DNA of 11,267 nt from JADJYF01 sp043782755 (GTDB taxonomy: Bacteria > Pseudomonadota > Gammaproteobacteria > Ga0077536). The position numbers and the translations under genes are program-made. The DNA is taken from contig JAYWAC010000214.1 of NCBI GenBank assembly GCA_043782755.1, positions 1 to 11,267 on the forward strand. Reading direction: 5' to 3'. This document shows positions 1 to 6,769 of this stretch, piece after piece. The notes below the pieces were generated by a model. That model had not been told where the DNA came from. It saw only the letters and a list, made by a program, of their open reading frames with translations, and searched no databases. Position 1 is the stretch's first letter, and each line of letters opens with the position of its first letter.

Positions 1-1
1 G

Positions 2-760
2 GTCGAGGGCCTCGATTTCCAGCGCATCCTCGATGAGTCGATGCGCCACGCCGAGTTGATCAGTCCAATGGTCGGCGACGTGACGGAACTACTCGCGCAG
101 CACCGCGCCAAGGGTTCCAATCTGTTGTTCGAAGGCGCGCAAGGCACCTTGCTCGATATCGATCACGGCACCTATCCCTACGTCACCTCGTCGAACACTA
201 CCGCCGGCTTCGCTGCCAGTGGCACCGGTGTCGGGCCGCGTACCTTTGACTATGTGCTCGGCATCACCAAGGCCTATACCACGCGCGTCGGTTCGGGCCC
301 GTTTCCGACCGAATTGTTCGATGAGACTGGCGAACATCTGGCGACCAAGGGCAATGAATTCGGCGCGACCACTGGCCGTCGGCGTCGCTGCGGCTGGTTC
401 GACGCGGTTGCGTTGCGTCGTGCCCAGCAGTTGAACAGCATTTCGGGTTTGTGCGTGACCAAGCTCGATGTGCTCGATGGTATCGACGAGATTCGCATCT
501 GTGTCGGTTACGACACGCCCGATGGCGTGTCCCTGTCAGTGCCCACTGGGGCCGAAGCGATGGCCGAAGTGCGGCCGGTCTATGAAACCTTGCCGGGCTG
601 GAGCGAATCGACGGTGGGTGTGCGTAGCTGGGATGCGCTGCCGGCCAAGGCGCGGGCCTATCTCGATCGTATCGCCGAAATTGCGGGCACTGGCATCGAC
701 ATTATTTCTACCGGTCCTGATCGCGCCGACACCATCGTGCTGTGTCATCCTTTCGCCTAG
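2..760 (+). CDS. purA: Adenylosuccinate synthase, 3' part (5' end outside window)
   Basis: Adenylosuccinate synthase makes adenylosuccinate from IMP, aspartate and GTP, the first committed step of AMP synthesis in the cytosol. The frame is open from base 2, so the N-terminal part lies off the left edge. About 252 C-terminal residues remain, of roughly 430 in the family. Recognisable family blocks in order are LLFEGAQGTLLDIDHGTYP, VTSSNTTAG, GVGPR, GPFPTELFDETG, NEFGATTGRRRRCGW (the arginine-rich substrate loop), LNSISGLCVTKLDVLDG, PGWSES and IDIISTGPDR near the C-terminus. The P-loop-like GTP-binding N-terminus is not visible. The stop is TAG at 758-760. pdxH follows on the same strand after 21 nt, so the two are probably co-transcribed. 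Nothing looks damaged. Identification is very secure. Confidence 0.97.
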   Translation, partial: VEGLDFQRILDESMRHAELISPMVGDVTELLAQHRAKGSNLLFEGAQGTLLDIDHGTYPYVTSSNTTAGFAASGTGVGPRTFDYVLGITKAYTTRVGSGPFPTELFDETGEHLATKGNEFGATTGRRRRCGWFDAVALRRAQQLNSISGLCVTKLDVLDGIDEIRICVGYDTPDGVSLSVPTGAEAMAEVRPVYETLPGWSESTVGVRSWDALPAKARAYLDRIAEIAGTGIDIISTGPDRADTIVLCHPFA

Positions 761-765
761 GGCTC

Positions 766-771
766 GGTGAG
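766..771 (+). promoter_or_regulatory. Ribosome binding site deciding the pdxH start
   Basis: GGTGAG lies 10 nt before the ATG at 782. A GTG at 767 in the same frame would add five residues (M-S-N-A-V) but would overlap this Shine-Dalgarno-like sequence. The ATG is therefore preferred. Confidence 0.45.
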
Positions 772-781
772 CAACGCTGTC

Positions 782-1375
782 ATGAGTACGCTCGAGCCGA
801 TTGCGTCGCCGATTTCACAGCTAGTCGAGTGGCTGAAGCAAGCCGAAAGCAAGGAAGCCCTGGAGCCGGCCGCGATGTCCGTCGCGACCGTTAGCGCCGA
901 TGGCCGGCCTTCATTGCGCATAGTGTTGTTGCGCGGTATCGATGCGCGCGGTCTGGTGTTCTACACCAATCTCACGAGTCACAAGGCCGAAGACATTCGC
1001 GCTAATCCTTACGTCGCGCTGTGCCTGCACTGGAAATCCATGGCCCGCCAAGTGCGGGTCGAAGGGCGCGCTGAACTTGTGAGTGACATCGAGGCCGACG
1101 CCTATTTCGCCAGCCGTCCGCGCGAATCACAGATCGGCGCCTGGGCCTCCAAGCAATCCCATCGTCTGGAAGGGCGCTTGAAGCTTGAAGGGCGCGTCGC
1201 CAAATACGCCGCGCGCTATGCCATCAGTGCGGTGCCGCGTCCGGACTTCTGGTCCGGTTATCGCGTCGTGCCGGATCTCATCGAGTTCTGGGAAGACCGC
1301 CCCTTTCGTCTGCATGAACGCACTGTCTGGCAGCTTGCTGACGGCGCCTGGAGCAGCTACAAACTCTACCCTTGA
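782..1375 (+). CDS. pdxH: Pyridoxamine/pyridoxine 5'-phosphate oxidase
   Basis: This FMN enzyme oxidises pyridoxine or pyridoxamine 5'-phosphate to pyridoxal 5'-phosphate. The protein is 197 aa from the ATG, slightly shorter than typical family members. Visible family blocks are EPAAMSVATVSADGRPS (28-44), RIVLLR (46-51), VFYTNLTSHK (59-68), RQVRVEG (89-95), YFASRPRESQIGAWASKQS (108-126), PRPDFWSGYRVVP (152-164), IEFWEDRPFRLHER (167-180) and a C-terminus ending KLYP. By alignment to the E. coli enzyme from memory, the substrate-phosphate residues Y108, R112 and S116 and the R176-x-H178 pair are kept. The position usually held by lysine in VLLK is arginine here (R51). The gene follows purA closely and is convergent with the lytic transglycosylase gene, with only 12 nt between their stop codons. 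Confidence 0.95.
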   Translation: MSTLEPIASPISQLVEWLKQAESKEALEPAAMSVATVSADGRPSLRIVLLRGIDARGLVFYTNLTSHKAEDIRANPYVALCLHWKSMARQVRVEGRAELVSDIEADAYFASRPRESQIGAWASKQSHRLEGRLKLEGRVAKYAARYAISAVPRPDFWSGYRVVPDLIEFWEDRPFRLHERTVWQLADGAWSSYKLYP

Positions 1376-1387
1376 GGGTGCACGCCT

Positions 1388-3220
1388 TCATTCCGAATAG
1401 CACTGCTTGATGGCCTCGACGCCATTCGCCCGCAGGGCCTGATATTTCTTCCAGAACGCCGCATCGATGGCGCGCAAATCGCGCTGTTCCTTCGGATCGC
1501 GATAGCGACGCAGATGGCCCGGCCCGCCGTTATAGACTGCGTAGGTGGCACGCGCGAGATTGTTGGGGTCGCCCGTCACCTCGTGTTCCTTTTTCTTGAT
1601 CGCGAAGTCGACCAGGTAGTGCACCAGGATCTCGTTGCCAGCGCGCGCGTTGTAACCGATGTCGCTGGCGAGCTTGTGCAAGTCGTAGACGCCGCGCCAT
1701 ACGTGCTGGTTGATCTGCATGATACCGATGGAACCCGCTGACGACCGTAGTGGCTCGATGCGTCCGCTTTCCTTCACGTACTGGCGCCAGCAGGTCTCCT
1801 GCCAGGCGGTGGCGCGCAACAGCGTGCGATAGATTTCGATAAAGGGTGCTTGCACCTTGCCGCGCCCTTGTTCCTGCTTGGCGATGTCGCTGAGCATGCC
1901 ATCAAGGGTGGCGAGATAGGCGTCGAGATCGGCGTCGCCTGGTAGCCACTGATTGAGGCGCGCGATGCTGGCGGCATCCACTTCGCCGGCCTCGGCTTGC
2001 GCGATGAACAGCTGCAGCCAGTCGCGTTCGAACGTGGTGTGTTCGGCGACGTTGAATTCCGGTGTCAGTCCGAGCAATTCACGCAGCGCCGGATCGGGCG
2101 CGCTGGAATAGGCCAACGCGTCATCGCTGACCTCCGGCAACAGCAAGCGCGCGAGCTGACGTAAGGTCGTTTGATCGATGCGCACACCCATCTGCGCGCC
2201 GGCTGCATCCAGCGCACGCAGCGCATCACCGGCATTGATCAACGCGAGATAGTGCAGCGCGGCCTCGCCATTGACCGCCAGCTGCGCTTCGCTCAGCAAG
2301 GGTGTGAGTCGTTGCCAGGCATGCACGAACAGCGTGCGTACTGGATCGGCCGCAAGGGCATCACTCGCCAAGGCGTCGCGTAATTCGTAACGCGCTTCGA
2401 GCAAGGTCGCCGACAAGGCCTCGCGCAAGTCTGGTTTTGCACCCACCGCGACGGTCTTGATGAGCCAGGTCGCAAATGCGTCCCAGGCCTGCCATTGCTT
2501 ATCCCAGGCCATCAGCTCCTCGGCCGTCAGCGGCGCGTGGGGCAGCGGCGGCAGAGCGGCGGCATTGACCTCTGGTATATCGAAGGCGAGCGTCGCGACC
2601 AGCGCTTCATGACCGCCATCGGCGCGTGCGATGCGCAGCGAATTGGCGCTGATGGCGGCGAAGTCTGGCGCGCCGGCGAGCGCATTGCCGAGCAGCTCGC
2701 GACTGCCACCGAGCAGCGGCGCGAGTTCAAAGGTGAAGGCTTCCATGCGCGGATGCACGAATTGTTTGACCCAGCCCCACATCACACCGGGTACGGTTTC
2801 CTTCTTGCCACTCGCGTCGCGGATATCGGAATCGACGACACGGAACGCGATCGCGGTCGGTGTATCGGCCACCCGTGCGTTCTCACGCAAGATCACCGTG
2901 CCGTGCCACTTGAAGGGCAGCAGACAGGCACCACCCGGCACCGGCGTACCACCGCGCGCCTCGACCTGCATGGCGACCTGCATGCCGCCCGCCGGCGCGG
3001 CTTCGACCGTGGGTGAGGAGAGCTTCAACTTATTACAGCCGCTGGCGTCGCTCAGTGCATGCAAGCTTTCCTGCGGCTCGATGAACACGCGCTCGGCGAG
3101 TTGCGCGCGCACCAGCGCGTAGGGAATGTTGAGCGGCACTTCGACCGGCGCGGCTAGTGCTGTGTTCATGATCAAGACGCATGAACAGACCAGCGCGCAA
3201 AGACCGCGAGTCATGTTCAT
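1388..3220 (-). CDS. Secreted lytic transglycosylase (SLT domain, long unassigned N-terminal part)
   Basis: The 610-aa protein is predicted to cleave peptidoglycan glycan strands in the periplasm. Residues 1-24 look like a Sec signal peptide: an arginine near the start, a hydrophobic core and a TALA-A cleavage site. The C-terminal part from about 465 to 570 fits the SLT/lysozyme-like fold. It contains WQETCWRQY with catalytic glutamate E475, then GSIGIMQIN (496-504) and AVYNGGPGH (561-569). Residues 25-455 match no domain I can name: the first 220 look beta-rich, the remainder alanine/leucine-rich and helical. The start overlaps the napH stop by 4 nt (ATGA), and no Shine-Dalgarno is evident, suggesting translational coupling. 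A second ATG two codons later is an equally possible start. It is the last gene of the napG-napH operon. The SLT assignment is firm; the substrate and the role with NapGH are unknown. Confidence 0.85.
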   Translation of the reverse strand: MNMTRGLCALVCSCVLIMNTALAAPVEVPLNIPYALVRAQLAERVFIEPQESLHALSDASGCNKLKLSSPTVEAAPAGGMQVAMQVEARGGTPVPGGACLLPFKWHGTVILRENARVADTPTAIAFRVVDSDIRDASGKKETVPGVMWGWVKQFVHPRMEAFTFELAPLLGGSRELLGNALAGAPDFAAISANSLRIARADGGHEALVATLAFDIPEVNAAALPPLPHAPLTAEELMAWDKQWQAWDAFATWLIKTVAVGAKPDLREALSATLLEARYELRDALASDALAADPVRTLFVHAWQRLTPLLSEAQLAVNGEAALHYLALINAGDALRALDAAGAQMGVRIDQTTLRQLARLLLPEVSDDALAYSSAPDPALRELLGLTPEFNVAEHTTFERDWLQLFIAQAEAGEVDAASIARLNQWLPGDADLDAYLATLDGMLSDIAKQEQGRGKVQAPFIEIYRTLLRATAWQETCWRQYVKESGRIEPLRSSAGSIGIMQINQHVWRGVYDLHKLASDIGYNARAGNEILVHYLVDFAIKKKEHEVTGDPNNLARATYAVYNGGPGHLRRYRDPKEQRDLRAIDAAFWKKYQALRANGVEAIKQCYSE

Positions 3221-4095
3221 GGCGTCGAGGAAGTCACGGCTACGCGATCGCCGTCATAGGTCGGCCGCAGACTGAACTTGAAGACATCGTCGGCGCAGAC
3301 ATCGATGCAGCGGCCGCAGTTCGTGCAATCGCTGTCCAAGACCAAGCGTGTGGCGCTGCCGGTGCCGCGCAAGGCGGGCGTGATGACCTGCGGTTCCGGA
3401 CACACCGCGAAGCAATCGCCGCAATCGGTGCAAGCCTCGCGTGCATGGGCGGCAATGCGAATCACCGCGCGTCGCCCGAGCAAGCTATAGAACGCACCGA
3501 CCGGACACAAATGCCCACACCAGCCGCGTCGACTGACCAGCAGATCAAACAGAAACACCGCCGCTACGATCGCCCACGCCAAGCCCATGCCGAACACCAG
3601 CGCGCGTTGCACCATGGTCACCGGGTTGACGAGTTCCCAGGCGATACCGCCGGTCAGCGCCGACACCACCAGAGTCATGGCCAGCAACCAAGCGCGCAGC
3701 GCGCGTTGCGGTCGCCAGCCCGGCGGCAGATGCAGGCGCTCGCGACACCAGTGTGCGACATCGGTGATGACATTGACCGGGCACACCCAGGAACAATAAA
3801 CCCGTCCGCCGACCACGCCGTAGAACACCGCGATCAACACGCTGCCGAGCAGCGCGGTACGCGTCAGGTGATGGGTGGCGAACAGCGATTGCAGCGCGAT
3901 ATAGGGGTCTTCGAGCGGGATCAGATCGAACCAGTGACTGGCGGCGAGATTACCCTTGACCCACCAGATGCCGAACCACGGCCCGAGCAGGAACAGACCG
4001 AGCAGCGCGAACTGCGTGGTCCGACGCAGCAGCAGCCAGCGTTGACGTTGGAAAAAGCCGCGCGTGTCGGCGTGCGGCGCTGGAGCGGCATGCAT
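3217..4095 (-). CDS. napH: NapH-type quinol dehydrogenase, membrane ferredoxin subunit
   Basis: NapH is an integral membrane iron-sulfur protein that, with NapG, takes electrons from quinol and passes them to a periplasmic reductase. Residue numbers here count from an upstream in-frame TTG at 4101 (294 aa); the ATG at 4095 is preferred and removes two residues. Four hydrophobic segments are visible near 30-48, 83-98, 137-157 and 168-190. Two CxxxCP motifs typical of the family follow membrane segments (C103/C107 and C195/C199). Two 4Fe-4S ferredoxin motifs lie near the C-terminus: C224-x2-C227-x2-C230-x3-C234-P and C259-x2-C262-x2-C265-x3-C269. It starts 10 nt after the napG stop, and its own stop overlaps the transglycosylase start. 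NosR-, RdxA- or MauN-like relatives share this architecture, but size and neighbourhood favour NapH. Confidence 0.9.
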   Translation of the reverse strand: MHAAPAPHADTRGFFQRQRWLLLRRTTQFALLGLFLLGPWFGIWWVKGNLAASHWFDLIPLEDPYIALQSLFATHHLTRTALLGSVLIAVFYGVVGGRVYCSWVCPVNVITDVAHWCRERLHLPPGWRPQRALRAWLLAMTLVVSALTGGIAWELVNPVTMVQRALVFGMGLAWAIVAAVFLFDLLVSRRGWCGHLCPVGAFYSLLGRRAVIRIAAHAREACTDCGDCFAVCPEPQVITPALRGTGSATRLVLDSDCTNCGRCIDVCADDVFKFSLRPTYDGDRVAVTSSTP

Positions 4096-4105
4096 CGTCA
4101 AGGGC

Positions 4106-4777
4106 TCAGGTCGTGCGCAGGCCGAGGTCGTGACGAATGAGGGCGCGCGGCAGCACCTTGATGGCGGCTTCGGCTACGACACAGTCCTTTTCGCATTTGC
4201 CGCAGCCGGTGCACTTGTCACGATGGACGGTCGGCTCGAAGTAGATGCGCTTGCCGTCCTGTTTCATTTCCATGGTGATGGCTTCGTCCTTGATGGGACA
4301 GGCCAGGTAACAGGCCTGACAATGGGCGATGCCGTTGATGCTGTAACAAGTGTCAGTGCCGGTGACGACCGCCACGCCCATGTCGGCGTCGCGAATATCG
4401 GTTAAGTCCTTGGACAAGGCCTCGGTCGGACAGGCCGCTACGCAGGGGATGTCCTTGCACATATAACAGGGCACGTCACGCGCGACGAAGTAGGGCGTGC
4501 CGGTCGCGAGCGAGGCGCCGAAAGGCGCAAGCTTCAAGGTGTCATAGGGGCAATCGCGCACGCACAGGCCACAACGTATGCAGGCGCCGAGGAAGTCATC
4601 TTCCGCCAGCGCGCCCGGCGGCCGCAATGCGCCTATCGGGCGCGACGCTGCCTGTTCGCCATAGCTGCCGAGCAGCAGGCCGATGAGACTGACCGCGCCC
4701 GCCGCCTGTGCACCGCGTGTCAGTACGCGACGGCGATCGGGATCGTGCGGTGGCTTATGGTCGTTGTAATTGGACAT
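4106..4777 (-). CDS. napG: NapG-type periplasmic ferredoxin (quinol dehydrogenase subunit)
   Basis: NapG is an exported iron-sulfur protein that partners membrane-bound NapH in quinol oxidation. The 223-aa protein begins with a twin-arginine signal: DRRRVLTRG (14-22) followed by a hydrophobic stretch to about 38. It holds 16 cysteines in four 4Fe-4S motifs. These are C66/C69/C72/C76, C104/C107/C112/C116, C144/C153/C156/C160 (with the wider first gap seen in NapG/MauM) and C189/C192/C195/C199. The ATG at 4777 is preceded by CAAGG close by and GAGG about 11 nt away. It is the first gene of a three-gene minus-strand unit with napH and a lytic transglycosylase. The nitrate-reductase genes napA, napB, napC and napD are absent from the window, so the terminal acceptor is unknown. 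MauM is the main alternative name. Confidence 0.9.
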   Translation of the reverse strand: MSNYNDHKPPHDPDRRRVLTRGAQAAGAVSLIGLLLGSYGEQAASRPIGALRPPGALAEDDFLGACIRCGLCVRDCPYDTLKLAPFGASLATGTPYFVARDVPCYMCKDIPCVAACPTEALSKDLTDIRDADMGVAVVTGTDTCYSINGIAHCQACYLACPIKDEAITMEMKQDGKRIYFEPTVHRDKCTGCGKCEKDCVVAEAAIKVLPRALIRHDLGLRTT

Positions 4778-4924
4778 GGCCTTGCGCCTCGACTGGACAC
4801 GACGTACGGGCGTCGCGATGAAGGCATGACCCTATAGTGCGCCCACATGCGCCGGCCTGCCAAGCTGCGCGCGGGCCGCTACATACGGCGTAAGGGGCTC
4901 CATGGAGGTGGGCTTATGGAAGGA

Positions 4925-4982
4925 GTGTGCGAATAAATTCGCACCTGCAGCGGCGCATTGTAGGTGCGACAAATTCGCACAC
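4925..4982. repeat. Inverted pair of REP-like palindromes, heads facing inward (pair A)
   Basis: Two copies of one palindrome face each other. The left copy is in reverse orientation and has perfect 8-nt arms GTGCGAAT/ATTCGCAC (4927-4944) followed by CCTGC. The right copy is forward, with a GTAG head at 4960-4963 and arms GTGCGA (4964-4969) and TCGCAC (4975-4980). The outer ends GTGTGCGAAT (4925-4934) and ATTCGCACAC (4973-4982) are exact reverse complements, so the pair can also fold into one long hairpin. The GTAG foot, short imperfect palindrome and inverted pairing are features of REP elements and BIMEs, which RAYT transposases are known to mobilise. No RAYT gene lies in this window. Confidence 0.75.
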
Positions 4983-5113
4983 TCGAGCAGTTAGCCGAGC
5001 AGCTTTGATCCGTGTCATTCTGCGGCCCATTAACGGCGCGCCAAGCGCGACGTGTGAGTGACCGAGGGGAGCGGCCAGTCCGGGCGCCAGCGCGCCTTCA
5101 TTCGATGAAATTC

Positions 5114-5118
5114 AGGAG
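5114..5118 (+). promoter_or_regulatory. Ribosome binding site of bdhA
   Basis: AGGAG lies 8 nt before the ATG at 5127. It is a strong Shine-Dalgarno sequence that fixes this start over the out-of-frame ATG at 5122. Confidence 0.75.
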
Positions 5119-5126
5119 TTCATGCC

Positions 5127-5909
5127 ATGTTGAAAGACAACGTCGCCCTCGTCACCGGTTCCACCAGTGGCATTGGCCTAGGCATCGCCGAACAACTCGC
5201 CGCCGCAGGCGCCCATGTGACCTTGAACGGCATCGCCGACGAAGCCTTGGTCAGCGCATTGCGCACGCGCCTCGGCGCCCTCGGTGGTAGCCGCATCGAC
5301 TATGACGGCGCCGATATGCGCGACCCGGTTGCGGTGCGTGCGATGGTGGCCAAGGTCGTTGAGACCCACGGTCGCCTCGACATCCTAGTCAACAATGCCG
5401 GCATTCAGCATGTCGCGCCGGTTGAGGATTTTCCCATCGACAAATGGAACGACATCATTGCCATCAATCTGTCGTCGGCCTTCCATGCCAGCGCCGCCGC
5501 CATTCCGACCATGAAGGCAGCGCGTGGCGGACGTATCATCATGATGGCCTCGGCCCACGCGCTCGCCGCTTCGCCGTTCAAGTCCGCCTACGTCGCCGCC
5601 AAGCACGGCATCGCCGGCCTGACCAAGACCATCGCGCTTGAACTCGCCGAATTCGGCGTGACCTGTAATGCCATCTGCCCGGGTTATGTGTTGACGCCCC
5701 TGGTCGAGCGCCAGATCCCCGATACCGCCAAGGCACGCGGCATCACCGAAGAAGAGGTCAAACGCGACGTGTTGCTGGCCGCCCAGCCGACCAAGGACTT
5801 CGTCACCATCGCCCAGGTCGCGAGCCTGGCACTCTATCTGTGCCGCCCGGAAGCGGCGCAGATCACCGGCACCACCTTGTCTATGGATGGTGGCTGGACG
5901 GCCAAGTAG
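5127..5909 (+). CDS. bdhA: D-3-hydroxybutyrate dehydrogenase (short-chain dehydrogenase)
   Basis: This is a cytosolic NAD-dependent enzyme interconverting D-3-hydroxybutyrate and acetoacetate, used in polyhydroxybutyrate and ketone-body turnover. The 260-aa protein has a classical SDR fold. The dinucleotide-binding motif TGSTSGIG is at 10-17, NNAG at 89-92, the catalytic tetrad is N114, S142, Y155 and K159 (YVAAK), and CNAICPGYVLTPLVE (180-194) follows. Residues recalled as substrate contacts in the Pseudomonas fragi enzyme (Q94, S142, H144, K152, Y155, Q196, W257) are all present at the same numbers. This makes the substrate assignment much stronger than for a generic SDR. LLAAQPTKDFVT and the C-terminal DGGWTAK are also typical. 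It stands alone on the plus strand, 349 nt from divergent napG. No depolymerase or acetoacetyl-CoA gene is nearby. Confidence 0.92.
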   Translation: MLKDNVALVTGSTSGIGLGIAEQLAAAGAHVTLNGIADEALVSALRTRLGALGGSRIDYDGADMRDPVAVRAMVAKVVETHGRLDILVNNAGIQHVAPVEDFPIDKWNDIIAINLSSAFHASAAAIPTMKAARGGRIIMMASAHALAASPFKSAYVAAKHGIAGLTKTIALELAEFGVTCNAICPGYVLTPLVERQIPDTAKARGITEEEVKRDVLLAAQPTKDFVTIAQVASLALYLCRPEAAQITGTTLSMDGGWTAK

Positions 5910-6202
5910 TTCGAACAAGAAAAGCGACGTGCGCTGGTGCGTTACGCACTGCGGCGGGGCCGCCGGCCGCCAGACCGTTGTGTCAGCCGACTTGGCTACG
6001 GACGGACCGTCGTAAACGAGACCTGCGGCCGCGAATCGAGCGCTTTCTTGCCTGGATATAGTGAGGCCTTCGGGGCATACTTCTGGCCGTTAGGGCAGGG
6101 AAGCCATGGAGGCCATTCTGGCTGCTCCGCGCCGCTATGGGCGGCGGTCTTTGTGCCAGGGAAGACTGCGCTAAGCAGACGCAAGTGCGACGACTGAGAT
6201 TC
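5910..6202 (+). other. Structured leader or intergenic region before the DUF1631-like gene
   Basis: This 293-nt stretch has no convincing coding frame. After bdhA there are two short inverted repeats, GTGCG/CGCAC (around 5938-5950) and GCGGC/GCCGC (5951-5963), without a T-run. Nearer the downstream gene three hairpins follow one another. They are AGCCATGG..CCA..TGGCT (6102-6123), CGCCGC/GCGGCG with loop TATGG (6130-6146), and TGCG/CGCA (6167-6183), the last ending 19 nt before the likely start at 6203. The order of AGGGAA (6097-6102), GCTGCTCC..CTATG (6121-6139) and GCCAGG..GACTGC (6155-6169) vaguely recalls a cobalamin riboswitch. The match is imperfect, and neither neighbouring gene is a B12 gene. 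Confidence 0.3.
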
Positions 6203-6742
6203 ATGAGTTCTATCGATACAGCCGACGAAGCGCCCAAGGTCACGGACTATCGCGATGATATCCATGCCGCCAGTGCCGCGTTACGCAATACCATTGCCGA
6301 GACCGAAGGGCCGCTGCCGCCTGCCTGGGTAGTCGAATTCATGCTGCGCAGCTGGCGTCGTTACCTGGTGCTGGTGCATCACGACAGCGGCGCCGGCAGT
6401 GCCGCCTGGGCACGCGCCATCGATTGCACCCGTCGTTTGCTGCAAAGCATCGTGCCGACCGAATCACCGGAACGTCGTGCCCAACTGGTGCGCGAACTGC
6501 CGCGCCTGGTGACCGACGTGAAGATCGCCATCGACAAGGCCCAGATCGACGGGCACGAACGAGATACCTTCCTCGACCAGCTGCGTCAGTTGCACATGAG
6601 CCTGTTGAAGCTCGAGCAGATGCCCTCCGATACCGGCACCGATTTCTCCGATACCGTCACCATGGATGTCCGCGACCCGCGCTACCGCGCGTTGCTCGAC
6701 AGGCTCGACGGCGCGGAGAGCATGGAACATATTGAGATGTGA
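6203..6742 (+). CDS. Short DUF1631-like protein (C-terminal module only)
   Basis: The 179-aa protein has no signal peptide or membrane segment and is probably cytosolic and mostly helical. The stretch from about 38 to 135 resembles the C-terminal part of DUF1631 proteins. It reads LPPAWVVEFMLRSWRRYLVL (38-57), then SAAWARAIDCTRRLLQSIVP (66-85) and RRAQLVRELPRLVTDVKIAID (91-111), a pattern of tryptophan-containing helices followed by an L/P-rich repeat. Full DUF1631 proteins are several times longer, so this is either a natural small variant or a truncated remnant. The molecular function is unknown. The ATG at 6203 is chosen because the open frame upstream (to an ATG at 6137) encodes an unconvincing 22-residue extension overlapping hairpins; its Shine-Dalgarno (TGAGA) is weak. 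It is convergent with the VWA gene. Confidence 0.6.
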   Translation: MSSIDTADEAPKVTDYRDDIHAASAALRNTIAETEGPLPPAWVVEFMLRSWRRYLVLVHHDSGAGSAAWARAIDCTRRLLQSIVPTESPERRAQLVRELPRLVTDVKIAIDKAQIDGHERDTFLDQLRQLHMSLLKLEQMPSDTGTDFSDTVTMDVRDPRYRALLDRLDGAESMEHIEM

Positions 6743-6769
6743 AGGGGCCCTTGGCGGCTCCATCTTCCT

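Larger units (their letters stand above)
4778..5126. other. Divergent intergenic region between napG and bdhA
   Basis: These 349 nt separate two divergent genes, so they should hold both promoters. The centre carries an inverted pair of REP-like palindromes (see the separate entry). On the minus strand CTATAGGG (around 4830-4837) is a possible -10 box for napG, but no good -35 accompanies it. On the plus strand TTGATC (5005-5010) and CATTAA (5028-5033), 17 nt apart, are a weak candidate promoter for bdhA. CTCCATGGAG (4898-4907) is a perfect 10-nt palindrome of unknown meaning. I saw no FNR-type TTGAT-N4-ATCAA site, although napGH is often controlled by anaerobic regulators. No convincing small ORF or RNA gene was found. 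Confidence 0.5.

Noticed and set aside
1368..1379. ACCC-TTGA-GGGT hairpin across the pdxH stop as a terminator
   Set aside because: The stem is only 4 bp and no T-run follows on either strand.
2495..3122. Two overlapping plus-strand frames opposite the transglycosylase gene
   Set aside because: They are shadows of the coding strand, low in hydrophobic structure and without motifs or ribosome binding sites.
3181..4140. A 319-codon open frame on the plus strand opposite napH
   Set aside because: It is antisense to a well-supported NapH with intact cysteine motifs. Its product is Q/R/H-rich with no recognisable domain. Long antisense frames are expected in GC-rich DNA.
4925..4982. CRISPR-like repeats
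   Set aside because: The palindromes occur as isolated inverted pairs without regularly spaced direct repeats, spacers or cas genes.
5385..5918. A 177-codon minus-strand frame opposite bdhA
   Set aside because: bdhA has a full catalytic set in the other strand. The antisense product is glycine/arginine/aspartate-rich without homology I can recognise.
5937..6265. Overlapping short frames on both strands in the leader before the DUF1631-like gene
   Set aside because: No motif, no ribosome binding site, and overlap with several hairpins; more likely non-coding.
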